Of a stretch of DNA of 64,000 nucleotides, positions 51,447 to 60,372 are shown one piece after another. The DNA comes from Chthoniobacterales bacterium (GTDB lineage Bacteria > Verrucomicrobiota > Verrucomicrobiia > Chthoniobacterales > UBA10450). Each line of letters starts with the position of its first letter. The first letter of the stretch is position 1. The position numbers and the translations under genes were made by a program. Location: the NCBI GenBank assembly GCA_013815325.1, contig JACDGM010000002.1, positions 28,556-92,555 on the forward strand. The letters are read 5' to 3'. The notes beneath the pieces are model-generated. The model ran no database searches, was not told the DNA's origin, and saw only the letters and a list, made by a program, of their open reading frames with translations.

Positions 51447-52783
51447 CGTTTTGAATTATGCACGCTGGCGGCGTTCGCGTCCGAGAATTGAAAATAGCGG
51501 CCGGCCGCGCGATCCCATTCGGCCAGCGCCACGTTTTGCTGGTAGGCCGCGTTGAGCAACCCGCGGCGCGTCGCGAGCAGATCGGTTTCCGCGGTGCGGA
51601 ATTCCAATTGCGAGGCGAGTCCTTGCTGCCAGCTCTGCTCGACCACGGCCACATTTTTCTCCGCCACATCGATGGCTTTGACCAGCGAATCATGGCGCGC
51701 GGCGATGGCGCGAAAATTATTTTGCAGGCTGCCTAATTCCCGCACGACGCTCGCTTCCAGCTTTTGCAACTGCACCTCGTTTATTTCGCGCAGCGATCGC
51801 TGCCGCAGCGTCGCGCCGCCGACTGTGCCGTTATCGATGACCCGCCAGGTGTAGCCCGCGCCCGGGCTGATCTCGGAGGAAACGATGTCGTCGGACCGTT
51901 GCGCGGAACCGGAGCTGGCTTGGCGCAGATTGGTCGCGGGGATGTACCGGCCGAAGACGGTAAGATCGAGGCGCGGGTAATAGCCGGCCGCCACGATGCG
52001 CTGATCTTCGCGTGCTGCCCTAACGAGAAGCCGCGCAAGACGGAGGTCGGCGCGGCGCTCGAGCGCGGCCGAGATCTCACTTTCGAGAGAAAAATCCGCG
52101 CGCACGAAATCGAGCGTTCCTTGAGGCGAAGGCAGCACCGCGCCGGGGGCAAGATCGCCGCCGGTCGCGCTCGCCAGTTGCAGGACGGCGGCGCCGTAGG
52201 CGCGGTGGGCATCTTCGATTTGCGGATCGAGTTCGCGCGCCTGCAATGTCGCGGCGGCGAGCGCGCCGCGATTGACCGTGCCGGCTTCATAGCGCGCCTC
52301 TTCGCTGCGCATATTTTCGTCGAGCCGCTGGCGTTGCGATCGTCCCAACTCTTCGAGCGATCGATCGTAAAGAGCGGTGTAAAATGCGATCCGCGCCAGG
52401 TGCAGTTGCTCGACCACCGCGACGTTCAACTGCTGAGCAGCGATCAGCACTTCCAGATCGCCCCGGCGCAACGAAGCCGGAATCGCCGCCTGAAAAAGCG
52501 GCTGCCGGAAATTCCCTTGCGCGAAGGCGAACGGCTGGGTCGAATCCTGCCCGGCGCGAGCGCCGCCCTGCGCTCCCGCAGGGACCGCGAGTGCGACGTT
52601 GGGCAGCGCGATGGAACGAAAGACGAGGCGCTGACCGGCGGCTTGTTCGACCGCGGTCCTGGCTTGCAGAACGCGCGGATTTTTTTCGAGTGAGCGCGCG
52701 AGCGCGGTATCCAGGGTCAAACCTGGGGCGAGCTCGGGATTAACGAGGGCGAACGCAAGGATGGCGAACAACCAGGTTTTCAT
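51443..52783 (-). CDS. TolC family outer-membrane efflux protein (second copy)
   Basis: Signal peptide (residues 1-22) and the TolC/OEP two-repeat architecture: LDTALARSLEKNPRVLQARTAVEQAAGQR at the start of repeat 1, and ALERRADLRLARLLVRAAREDQRIVAAGYYPRLDLTVFGRY at repeat 2, with long helices between. Forms the outer-membrane channel of a tripartite exporter. Coupled both to the upstream TolC gene (ATGA) and to the adaptor gene (TTGA). It diverges strongly from the other TolC, so the two are not a recent duplication. Confidence 0.9.
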   Translation of the reverse strand: MKTWLFAILAFALVNPELAPGLTLDTALARSLEKNPRVLQARTAVEQAAGQRLVFRSIALPNVALAVPAGAQGGARAGQDSTQPFAFAQGNFRQPLFQAAIPASLRRGDLEVLIAAQQLNVAVVEQLHLARIAFYTALYDRSLEELGRSQRQRLDENMRSEEARYEAGTVNRGALAAATLQARELDPQIEDAHRAYGAAVLQLASATGGDLAPGAVLPSPQGTLDFVRADFSLESEISAALERRADLRLARLLVRAAREDQRIVAAGYYPRLDLTVFGRYIPATNLRQASSGSAQRSDDIVSSEISPGAGYTWRVIDNGTVGGATLRQRSLREINEVQLQKLEASVVRELGSLQNNFRAIAARHDSLVKAIDVAEKNVAVVEQSWQQGLASQLEFRTAETDLLATRRGLLNAAYQQNVALAEWDRAAGRYFQFSDANAASVHNSKR

Positions 52784-54153
52784 TTCTTGCCATCAAGACT
52801 CGAAGGGGGCCGCACCGCCTGGAAAACTCGATCCTCCGCGTGCTCGTCGTTAGGCTGGACCGCACGCGGCGAATCTCCGCCAGACGCGCGATCGAGTCGC
52901 GCCAAGGCGGCGTTGTGAAGATAGATCGCGCTCAACCGCGTCGTGCGCGTCCGCGTCACATCGCCGGCGGCTTGCAAAATATCGAGCTGCGTTCCGAGCC
53001 CGGCGGCGAGATTGCTTTGCGCGAAGCCGAGTGCTTCGTCCGCGGTCCGCGCATTTTGAGCCTGCGCCTGAAGCACGCTCTCGGCTTGTTGCAGATCGAG
53101 AAACGCGCTGCGCACCTCGGATTCAATCCCGAGCTTTACGGCTTTGAGCGCGAGCAGCGCACCGTCGCGGCGCGCCCTCGTCGCATCCATTCGGCCGCGC
53201 GTGGCGAAGCCGTCGAAAAGATTCCAGGTGGCGTTGAGGCCGACGACGTAGCCGTGATTGAACTCCGGGCCGACGTTGGGGTCGCGTTCGCTGTAGGCTT
53301 CGTAGCCGCTGAAAAATTGCACATGGGGACGGGTCGCGCTGCGATCGACTTCCAACTGTTTCTCCTCGATTGCCACGTCCTTTTGCGCCGAGCGGATTTC
53401 GGGCCGATCGGTCAGTGCGCGCATGAGTGCGGCATTCAAATCCGGGTGGCGCGGCTCGTACTGCAAACTGCCAACGGCCTCGAATGGCCGCTCGCCGGAG
53501 GCACGGCTCTCGAAGCCGCAGAGATCGCTCAAGTGCAGGTAGGAATTTTGCAGATCGGTCTGCGCCTGGATCAGCTCCGGCTCTTCGTTGGCCAGCGCGA
53601 CTTCCGCGCGGCTCGCGTCGAGCGGGCCGACTGTTCCCGCGCTCAAGCGTTCACGCTCGCTCTTTAACTCGCCGCGCAGGACAGCGACCGATTCTTCGCG
53701 GAGGTGGATCTTTTCCCGATTCAGAAGCAGTTCGTAGAAGGCGAGACGGACATCCATCGTCACGCGATCGGTTACCACCTGCCGCTCGTCGTCCTGCTTC
53801 GCCAGCGTAAGGCGGGCGATCGCTGTCTGGTTGCTGGTCGCGCCCCCAGTGTAGAGATTTTCCACCACACGGAGCGACGTGCTGTAGTCATCCGGGCGCA
53901 GACGTGAAGATTCCGCGCGTTCACGCCGGCGATAAAGTCCATCGGAAATAACCGAGGGCAGGTAACCTGCACGCGCTTCGATCTGACCGCCCCGCGCGGC
54001 CTGGATCTTCTTGCGCGCGATCGCGATCTCTGGGTTCTGCGTCTGGGCCAGCCTAACGAGATCGTCAATCGTATAGCGGGGAGCGCCCCGCACGCGCGCG
54101 ACCGAAGGCAAAGCGACAAGCGCGCAGAGCGCGAGGCGAAGGATCGGTCGCAT
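52780..54153 (-). CDS. TolC family outer-membrane efflux protein (first copy)
   Basis: The signal peptide starts at ATG 54153 (MRPILRLALCALVALP) in place of the track start at 54246. Repeat 1: YTIDDLVRLAQTQNPEIAIARKKIQAARGGQIEARAGYLPSV; repeat 2: LTDRPEIRSAQKDVAIEEKQLEVDRSATRPHVQFFSGYEAY, then LNATWNLFDGFATRGRMD, a TolC hallmark. First gene of the four-gene export operon. Two TolC-type proteins in one operon might form alternative or mixed channels. An octamer encodes RLT (54052). Confidence 0.9.
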   Translation of the reverse strand: MRPILRLALCALVALPSVARVRGAPRYTIDDLVRLAQTQNPEIAIARKKIQAARGGQIEARAGYLPSVISDGLYRRRERAESSRLRPDDYSTSLRVVENLYTGGATSNQTAIARLTLAKQDDERQVVTDRVTMDVRLAFYELLLNREKIHLREESVAVLRGELKSERERLSAGTVGPLDASRAEVALANEEPELIQAQTDLQNSYLHLSDLCGFESRASGERPFEAVGSLQYEPRHPDLNAALMRALTDRPEIRSAQKDVAIEEKQLEVDRSATRPHVQFFSGYEAYSERDPNVGPEFNHGYVVGLNATWNLFDGFATRGRMDATRARRDGALLALKAVKLGIESEVRSAFLDLQQAESVLQAQAQNARTADEALGFAQSNLAAGLGTQLDILQAAGDVTRTRTTRLSAIYLHNAALARLDRASGGDSPRAVQPNDEHAEDRVFQAVRPPSSLDGKK

Positions 54154-54384
54154 GGATTTTTTTCCATGTCGCCTCTTCTTTGCGCAACTAAAATCCCTTG
54201 CCCGCGCGCTTTTGGTTTTGGGAAATTCCTCGCACAAAGTTCGCAAAGGTCACACAGGTGACGACGGATGCTTTGCACAGAGGAAGCGAAACTCAAAAAT
54301 CTTTGTGCCTTTCAGGCCCTTTGCCAGGCAATCGCTTTTGCACCTTGCCCCCGGGGTGCGGGTGCGGCAAGGTTGGCGCTTCGC
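54154..54384. other. Divergent promoter region
   Basis: 230 bases between the export operon and the inositol-phosphate synthase gene. GTTCGCAAAGGTCACACAGG and CTTTGTGCCTTTCAGG are loosely complementary and resemble another word-repeat hairpin. ORFs extending into it (54268 start) are not protein-like here. Confidence 0.45.
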
Positions 54385-55488
54385 ATGAGTAAAATCCCCA
54401 TCGCACTTATCGGTGTCGGTAATTGCGCCAGCTCGCTGGTGCAGGGGATTAGCTTCTATGGGAGCGCGCCGCGAAACGGTTCCTCGGTCGGCCTCATGCA
54501 CGAGGAGGTCGGCCCTTATTCGCCTAACGACATCGAAGTCGTGGCCGCTTTTGATATCGATCGGCGCAAAGTCGGGTTCGATGTCAGTGAAGCAATTTTT
54601 GCTCCGCCGAATTGCACCAAGGTTTTTTGCGACAAAATCGCGAAGACCGGCACGATTGTAAAAATGGGTTGCGTGCTCGACGGCGTGGGCGCGCACATGA
54701 GCGGCTACGATCCGGCCCGCACCTTTCTGCCGCTCGAGAAAGAGTCGACCCGCGAACGGATCATCCAAGAGCTGCGCGAATCCGGCGCGCAAATCATGGT
54801 GAATTACCTCCCGGTTGGTTCGGAGGAGGCGACGCGTTTTTATGTGGGCTGCGCGCTCGAAGCTGGCGTGGGTCTGGTCAACAACATCCCGGTCTTCATC
54901 GCGAGCGATCCGGTTTGGGCGAAGCGGTTCGAGGAAAAAAATCTCCCGCTCGTCGGCGATGACATCAAAGCGCAAATGGGCGCGACGGTGCTGCATCGCA
55001 CGATCGTCGATCTCTTCCGCAAGCGCGGCGTGCAAGTAAAGCGCACCTATCAGCTCAACACCGGCGGCAACACCGATTTCCTGAACATGCTCAACCGGAG
55101 CCGGCTCGCCTCGAAGAAGACTTCCAAGACCGAGGCGGTGCAATCGGTCATCGGCGCGCGTCTCGCTGACGACGACATTCATATTGGGCCGAGCGATTAC
55201 GTTCCCTGGCAGAACGACAACAAGATTTGTTTCATTCGGGTGGAAGGCCGGCTTTTCGGCGACGTGCCGATGGAGATCGATCTCAAACTTTCGGTCGAGG
55301 ATTCGCCTAATTCCGCGGGCGTGGCGATCGACGCCATTCGCTGCTGCAAGCTCGCTCTCGATCGCGGGAAAGGTGGCGTCCTCCATTCCGCGTCGGCTTA
55401 TTTTTCCAAGCATCCGGCGGTGCAAATGACCGACGACGAGGCGTACCAGCGCGTCGAGGAATTTATCCGCGGCGAGCGCGACTCTTAG
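54385..55488 (+). CDS. ino1: myo-Inositol-1-phosphate synthase
   Basis: NAD-dependent conversion of glucose-6-phosphate to inositol-1-phosphate. Start at ATG 54385 (MSKIPIALIGVGNCASSLVQGI, Rossmann GxGNCAS). Further hallmarks: VVAAFDIDRRKVG, GCVLDGVGAHM, MVNYLPVGSEEA, PLVGDDIKAQMGATVLHR, LNTGGNTDFLNML and DYVPWQNDNKICFIRVEG. This is the actinobacterial/archaeal-type MIPS of about 365 residues. A cytidylyltransferase-like and a CDP-alcohol phosphotransferase gene 6-8 kb downstream suggest use of the product in an inositol phospholipid or phosphodiester. Confidence 0.95.
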   Translation: MSKIPIALIGVGNCASSLVQGISFYGSAPRNGSSVGLMHEEVGPYSPNDIEVVAAFDIDRRKVGFDVSEAIFAPPNCTKVFCDKIAKTGTIVKMGCVLDGVGAHMSGYDPARTFLPLEKESTRERIIQELRESGAQIMVNYLPVGSEEATRFYVGCALEAGVGLVNNIPVFIASDPVWAKRFEEKNLPLVGDDIKAQMGATVLHRTIVDLFRKRGVQVKRTYQLNTGGNTDFLNMLNRSRLASKKTSKTEAVQSVIGARLADDDIHIGPSDYVPWQNDNKICFIRVEGRLFGDVPMEIDLKLSVEDSPNSAGVAIDAIRCCKLALDRGKGGVLHSASAYFSKHPAVQMTDDEAYQRVEEFIRGERDS

Positions 55489-55510
55489 CCGCGCAGACGT
55501 TTGAAGAGCA

Positions 55511-55588
55511 GACAGGATTAACGGGATTTAAAAGCGGCTTCGCCGGTTCCTCTTCTCGGAAAATCCTGTTAATCCTGTAAATCCTGTC
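55511..55588. repeat. Inverted repeat of AATCCTGTT words
   Basis: GACAGGATTAACGGGATTT is mirrored by AAATCCTGTTAATCCTGTAAATCCTGTC, which holds three tandem AATCCTGT words. A small GCGGCTTCGCCG hairpin is nested in the middle. Related to the element at 4981-5056. It lies between ino1 and the ABC ATPase gene and may separate their transcripts. Confidence 0.7.
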
Positions 55589-55596
55589 CAGCCTCG

Positions 55597-56316
55597 ATGA
55601 GCGCGGAAATCTGGTTGAGCTGCCGCGATCTCGAGCGCTACCTCGGAGAGGACGACTCCCGCGTCCACGCGCTGCGCGGTGTGTCGCTCGACCTCGAGCC
55701 GGGCAGCGTGCACGCGGTCGTCGGGGCCTCGGGTTGTGGCAAGAGCACGCTCCTCTATATCCTGGGGTTGCTCGATCACGCGGACGGCGGCAGCCTAACG
55801 ATCGACGGTCATCTCATCGCGCAACTGCCCGATGACGAATTGGCGCGGCGGCGTAATGAGCTCCTCGGTTTCATTTTTCAATTTCATTTTCTGCTGGAGG
55901 ATTTCACGGCGCAGGAAAACGTCATGATCCCGATGCGCCGGCTCGGTCGCCTAACGGAAGAGGCGATGCTCGAGCGGGCCGCCAAACTGCTCGACGAGGT
56001 CGGACTCGCAGGAAAACTGCGCCGTCCGAGCCGGCATCTTTCCGGCGGCGAACAGCAGCGGGTGGCGATCGCGCGTGCGCTGGCGAACGATCCGCTGGTC
56101 ATTTTGGCCGACGAGCCGACAGGAAATCTCGACACCGCCAATGCCGCGCGCGCTTTTCGCTTGCTCCAGAAAATTGTGCGCGACGAGCGCAAAGCGCTAC
56201 TCCTGGTGACGCACAACCCGGCGATCGCGGAGGCGTGCGACTGGATTCACGAAATGCAGGACGGCGTAATCGTGGGCAGCCATGCGCGCGGCCGCGACGC
56301 ACGAACCGTTAGTTAG
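55597..56316 (+). CDS. LolD/MacB-type ABC transporter ATPase
   Basis: Stand-alone ATPase: Walker A GASGCGKSTLL (about residues 45-55), Q-loop FIFQFHFLLEDFTAQENVMIPM, signature LSGGEQQRVAIARALAN, Walker B VILADEPTGNLD and H-loop LLVTHNPAIA. The LolD/MacB/FtsE subgroup pairs with FtsX-like permeases. The only such permease here (49060-50292) is in an operon that lacks an ATPase, so this gene may power it despite the separate location and strand. Two octamer-type sites inside. Confidence 0.92.
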   Translation: MSAEIWLSCRDLERYLGEDDSRVHALRGVSLDLEPGSVHAVVGASGCGKSTLLYILGLLDHADGGSLTIDGHLIAQLPDDELARRRNELLGFIFQFHFLLEDFTAQENVMIPMRRLGRLTEEAMLERAAKLLDEVGLAGKLRRPSRHLSGGEQQRVAIARALANDPLVILADEPTGNLDTANAARAFRLLQKIVRDERKALLLVTHNPAIAEACDWIHEMQDGVIVGSHARGRDARTVS

Positions 56317-56355
56317 GCGATCAGTCATGACGGAATTTTCGCGAAACCCTTGGGA

Positions 56356-57579
56356 ATGAGCGTACTTCAATTTCATCGGGTGGCGGACGAGGTGCACGCG
56401 AAGCCCAGCCGAAGGTGGCTCGTCCGGGATGTCCTGGTTCCCTTCGCCGCAACCCGGCTCCTGCTCATCGTGGTGGCCTGGGCCGGATTTCACTGGGTGA
56501 AAACACCGTTCAGAACCCACAAATGGGAAGTGGGAATCAATCACATGATGAGTCCGATCAAGGGCCAGCTCTCCGCGGATACTCACCCCTTGGTCAACAT
56601 GTGGTCACGCTGGGACAGCGAATGGTATCTCTCGGTGGCGAAGAATGGCTACGAGTTTACGCCAGGCAAGGAATCGAACGTTGCTTTCTTCCCGCTCTAC
56701 CCGTGCGCGGTGCGTGCCCTGCATTATATCTTTCCATTGCGGAGCGATGCTGGATGGCTCCTGCTCGGCATACTTCTCTCGAACGGATCGCTTCTGCTCT
56801 CATTGGTCTGCTTGAACCGGCTGGTTCGGCTGGACTATGACGACGCGATGGCGGCGCGCACCGTCCTTTATCTTTGCCTCTTCCCGACCACTCTCTTTCT
56901 CTCCGCCTTCTACTCGGAGTCCCTTTATCTCGCTTGTGTTCTCGGCGCTTTCTACCAGGCCCGGCGCGGGCGATGGCTTCTGGCTGGACTCCTGGCCGCT
57001 CTCGCTGCCATAGGCCGTGCGCCTGGCGGGCTAGTCGCTATCGCACTCGGCTTTGAGTACCTGCAGCAGAAGAAATTTCAATGGCGACAAATCAAGCTGG
57101 ATTGCCTGGCCTTCCTTCTGGCGCCGGCCGCGGTGGCCGCTCACATGGCGTTTTTCAAATGGCGCTTCGGCGACTGGTTTGTGATCTTCAAGGTCGAAGC
57201 CATAAAGAGCTGGTCCCGTACTCTTACTCCGCCCTGGGTCACACTCGGAACTTTTTTCCAACGTCCCCACGCGGGTAAAGGGACGCACGATTCTTATCTC
57301 GATCTGGTCTTCACCCTGGCCCTTCTCTGCCTAACGATCTTTGCCGCTTTGCGCTTGCGTTTGAGCTACGCTGTCTATGCCGTCCTCACGGTCATCTTCA
57401 TCACCTCCTGGGGGTATCTGACGTCCATCCCGCGATTTGGGGTGGTGATTTTCCCAATCGTGATCGCGCTCGCTTTGTTAGGGCTGAACGACACCTTCAA
57501 CCGCACCTACCTGATCGTTTCCGGAGGCATAGCCGCTTACTGCATGTTTACCTTTTCGCACTGGGGGTGGTTGGGTTGA
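56356..57579 (+). CDS. PIG-V-like membrane mannosyltransferase
   Basis: Multi-spanning membrane protein (about ten helices) with the luminal/periplasmic signature HPLVNMWSRWDSEWYLSVAKNGY and VAFFPLYPCAVRAL, as in PIG-V and related polyprenyl-phosphate-dependent mannosyltransferases (GT-C fold). Asp in WDSEWY is the likely catalytic acid/base. Start ATG 56356 (MSVLQFHRV). The sugar donor and acceptor are inferred from the family. The 3' end overlaps the convergent flippase gene by 43 bases. Confidence 0.82.
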   Translation: MSVLQFHRVADEVHAKPSRRWLVRDVLVPFAATRLLLIVVAWAGFHWVKTPFRTHKWEVGINHMMSPIKGQLSADTHPLVNMWSRWDSEWYLSVAKNGYEFTPGKESNVAFFPLYPCAVRALHYIFPLRSDAGWLLLGILLSNGSLLLSLVCLNRLVRLDYDDAMAARTVLYLCLFPTTLFLSAFYSESLYLACVLGAFYQARRGRWLLAGLLAALAAIGRAPGGLVAIALGFEYLQQKKFQWRQIKLDCLAFLLAPAAVAAHMAFFKWRFGDWFVIFKVEAIKSWSRTLTPPWVTLGTFFQRPHAGKGTHDSYLDLVFTLALLCLTIFAALRLRLSYAVYAVLTVIFITSWGYLTSIPRFGVVIFPIVIALALLGLNDTFNRTYLIVSGGIAAYCMFTFSHWGWLG

Positions 57580-59117
57580 GACCGTGCAAAGAGATGATCG
57601 AGGACGTCGCGATCTCCGCGTTCCAAACCGATCACCCGCCACGCGAGCAGATAGCCAGCGAGGTACAGGCCCGCGGCGGCAAACTCCCAGATGATGCCGC
57701 GGGCAAAGAGGCGCGCGACTAACGCGATGGGCAACGGAATCAGCGCAGCGAGCCAGGGCTTGAGCAGGGCACGCCAGGGCCAGCGCCATTTCAAGAGCCA
57801 GGATATTTCCACTCCGCGCAGAACCCCCTGAATCGAATAGGGCACGAGCATCCCGAGCGCCGCACCCAGCGGACCAAAAGCGGGAATGAAAATGAGGTTG
57901 AGCCCGACAGCGGACACGAAGGCGATGGTTGAGTTGAAAAGATTAATTCCGGGCCGCTCGATCATGAGAATCGTCTCGCCCAGGCCGACGAAAGCGTTCA
58001 TTGCGCAGGCCGCGCCAATGATGGGGACCCAGGTGCCTCCTCCATAAAAGGCCGCTCCGAAAATGGTCATGATCCCGCCTCCGGCCAGCGCGAGCACAAT
58101 GAGCGCCGGCAGGAGAATGGCCAGCATCCAGCGAGCGAGGTAGCCGTAGCTCTCTTCCGCGGCGCGCATTTGTCCGGAAGAAATTTGGCGCGCCACCACC
58201 GGGGTAAAGATCGGGACAAAGACCCCGCCGACTTTCCGGAGACCACCGACGAGCTGCACGGCGGCAGCGTAAATCCCGAGTGTCTCGAGCGTCACTCCCG
58301 GAGCCCGCCCCACGAACCACCCAAGCATGATGACGTCGATATGCATCACTCCCAGATTGAGCAAGTCGTAGAGTGCAATCGGCGCGGAAGCCTGGACAAG
58401 CTTGCGCACGAGAGCATCGCCTTCCTGCCGGGGGGCGGCGCGCGACGCGCTCGCGAACAAACGGCGTGCGAGAAAAAATGCGACCAACCCGGAAGCCAGC
58501 GTCCCTGCGATGGCCGCGACTTCTGGCGCGAGATCCCGTATTCCCAAGGCCAGCGCCCCGAGTAGCGCAGCTGCCGTTCCCAAGCTTTCCGTGAAGCCGT
58601 GCGAATAGATTTCGTGATGCATCACCGCCATCCCCCGCGACAAGGCATTGCTGACGCGATAAAGCGCGAGGCCGGGAATCGCGAGCATCATGACGGATGC
58701 GGCGCGCGCCAGTTCCGGCCGCAAACCGAAACGGGGGCCGAAGATCCAGACCAGGACCGCAGCGACAAGCGCTAGGCCGATCCCGCTGCCAACAGAAATC
58801 GCGAGCGCCGCCCGCATCACCCGGCGGCTTCCGACGGGGTCGTGGGCCGCTTCGGTTTTGGCGACGAAGGCGATCGCGCTGTAGTCCAGACCGAGCGTGG
58901 CGAACTTGCTCAGCAAATCCATCGCCGCCCAGGCGAGCCCGAAGGTCCCGAGGACAGCGCTGCCCAGAAGGCGCGCGACCAAGAGCATGAAGATGGCCCG
59001 GAGATTGGAAGCGAGAAACGCCAGCGTGCTGAAGAACGCTCCCCTCGCGAGGACCGCGCCCTGCGCGGGCGCGTGGTTTGTCGCAGACCGGATTTTGGGG
59101 TCGAGCATGCGAGGCAT
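57537..59117 (-). CDS. MOP-superfamily flippase (Wzx-like)
   Basis: About fourteen membrane helices over 526 residues with the oligosaccharide flippase layout: N-terminal FFSTLAFLASNLRAIFMLLVARLLG, then RLLGSAVLGTFGLAWAAMDLLSKFATLGLDYSAI. It would move lipid-linked saccharide across the inner membrane. It follows a GT4 gene by 5 bases on the same strand, supporting a role in surface polysaccharide or glycolipid export. No octamers inside. Confidence 0.88.
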   Translation of the reverse strand: MPRMLDPKIRSATNHAPAQGAVLARGAFFSTLAFLASNLRAIFMLLVARLLGSAVLGTFGLAWAAMDLLSKFATLGLDYSAIAFVAKTEAAHDPVGSRRVMRAALAISVGSGIGLALVAAVLVWIFGPRFGLRPELARAASVMMLAIPGLALYRVSNALSRGMAVMHHEIYSHGFTESLGTAAALLGALALGIRDLAPEVAAIAGTLASGLVAFFLARRLFASASRAAPRQEGDALVRKLVQASAPIALYDLLNLGVMHIDVIMLGWFVGRAPGVTLETLGIYAAAVQLVGGLRKVGGVFVPIFTPVVARQISSGQMRAAEESYGYLARWMLAILLPALIVLALAGGGIMTIFGAAFYGGGTWVPIIGAACAMNAFVGLGETILMIERPGINLFNSTIAFVSAVGLNLIFIPAFGPLGAALGMLVPYSIQGVLRGVEISWLLKWRWPWRALLKPWLAALIPLPIALVARLFARGIIWEFAAAGLYLAGYLLAWRVIGLERGDRDVLDHLFARSQPNHPQCEKVNMQ

Positions 59118-59122
59118 ATCGG

Positions 59123-60274
59123 TCAGGACCGCGCCGCCGCCGCCTCGTGATAAACGTCCAGGGTTTCGCGCGAGTTACGGTCCCAGGAAAAGTCCTGGGC
59201 CCGGCCTAACGACTGCTGGCTGAGGGAATGGCGGAGCGCCGGAGACTGCGTCACTTCGCGGAGGGCCGCACCAAACTTTCCGACATCGTCCGCTGGAAAA
59301 AGGAGGGCCGCGCCGCCCGTTACTTCACGGAATGGCGGAATATCGCTGGCGATCACAGGACAACCGCAAGCCATCGCTTCGAGCATAGGCAAGCCGAATC
59401 CTTCGTAAATCGAAGGCTGGAGCAAGGCCCCCGCCGCCTGGATCAAGGTGACCACGTCCTTCCGTTCGACCTCGGACAGCCAGACCACGCGATCCAAAAT
59501 GTGAAGACGTTGCGCCAGCCTAACGAGTCCATCGCGCGCCTTCTGACGCTGCAGAAGAACCAGCCGCCAGGGCACCGGCACCGCCGCGGCAAAAGCCGCG
59601 ATCGCCATGGCGTGGCGTTTCGTGGGCGCGTTCGCCCCGACGAGCAAGAGATAGGGAGAGGTCGCTCCGGTGAGCTGAGCGGCTCGCTCCTGGGCGACGC
59701 TTAAATTTTCCGGGGGCACGAAGCATGCATCGGGACCTTGCCGGATCACGGTCACGCGGGAGGCCGCCCCGGGATTGAGCACGCAAATACGATCAGCGGT
59801 CGCCTGCGACACCGTGATCAGACGAGTCGCCTCGCGCAGAGCGCGCCAGACCGCCTGTTGATAATATTTGCTCTTCACGAGGCGCTCGAATCCCTGGAGA
59901 TGCAAAGCCGGTCGCTCGATCGACATCACATCATGAACCGTGACGACACTCGCGCACGGCACTCGCCGCGGCAGGATGTTGTGCGGACTGTGAAAGACAT
60001 CGATATCCTCGAAAGAGGCGTAGCGCTGCGGCCAGAGCAGGAGCCACGGTGATGCCGGTCCCGGGCGAACCGTCACCTCGGACGTGTTGGACGCCACCGA
60101 AAGCGGACGGGGCGCGAGGCGATGGGCCCAGAAGAGAAAATGATCGTTGCGACTCAAAGCCGGCATCCGTTCGACCAGCGCTTGCACATAGGCGCCGATG
60201 CCGCTCGGTTTCTCGCGCACGTAGCGCGCGTCGAGCGCTATACGGAGTGAGTGGGATGGTGAGGCTGGGTGCAT
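59123..60274 (-). CDS. Glycosyltransferase family 4
   Basis: GT-B fold retaining glycosyltransferase: N-terminal IALDARYVREKPSGIGAYVQALVERM, middle SVVTVHDVMSIERP, and donor-binding YLLLVGANAPTKRHAMAIAAFA, YEGFGLPMLEAMACGCPVIASDIPPFREVTGGAALLFPADD (EX7E motif). Start at ATG 60274 (MHPASPSHSLRIALDARY) rather than 60328. It precedes the flippase gene by 5 bases. Acceptor unknown; donor likely a nucleotide sugar. Two octamers inside. Confidence 0.92.
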   Translation of the reverse strand: MHPASPSHSLRIALDARYVREKPSGIGAYVQALVERMPALSRNDHFLFWAHRLAPRPLSVASNTSEVTVRPGPASPWLLLWPQRYASFEDIDVFHSPHNILPRRVPCASVVTVHDVMSIERPALHLQGFERLVKSKYYQQAVWRALREATRLITVSQATADRICVLNPGAASRVTVIRQGPDACFVPPENLSVAQERAAQLTGATSPYLLLVGANAPTKRHAMAIAAFAAAVPVPWRLVLLQRQKARDGLVRLAQRLHILDRVVWLSEVERKDVVTLIQAAGALLQPSIYEGFGLPMLEAMACGCPVIASDIPPFREVTGGAALLFPADDVGKFGAALREVTQSPALRHSLSQQSLGRAQDFSWDRNSRETLDVYHEAAAARS

Positions 60275-60372
60275 GGCGAGGCGGCAAAAGGGCAGATCGT
60301 CCCAGCCCTTGCGAACGAAGACTCTCAAGCAGATAAACTCGGAGCTTTCAACTGGAAGCGAACCAAAATCAT

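Noticed and set aside
54250-55425. 391-residue minus-strand ORF opposite ino1
   Set aside because: ino1 carries every family hallmark; the minus-strand frame has none.
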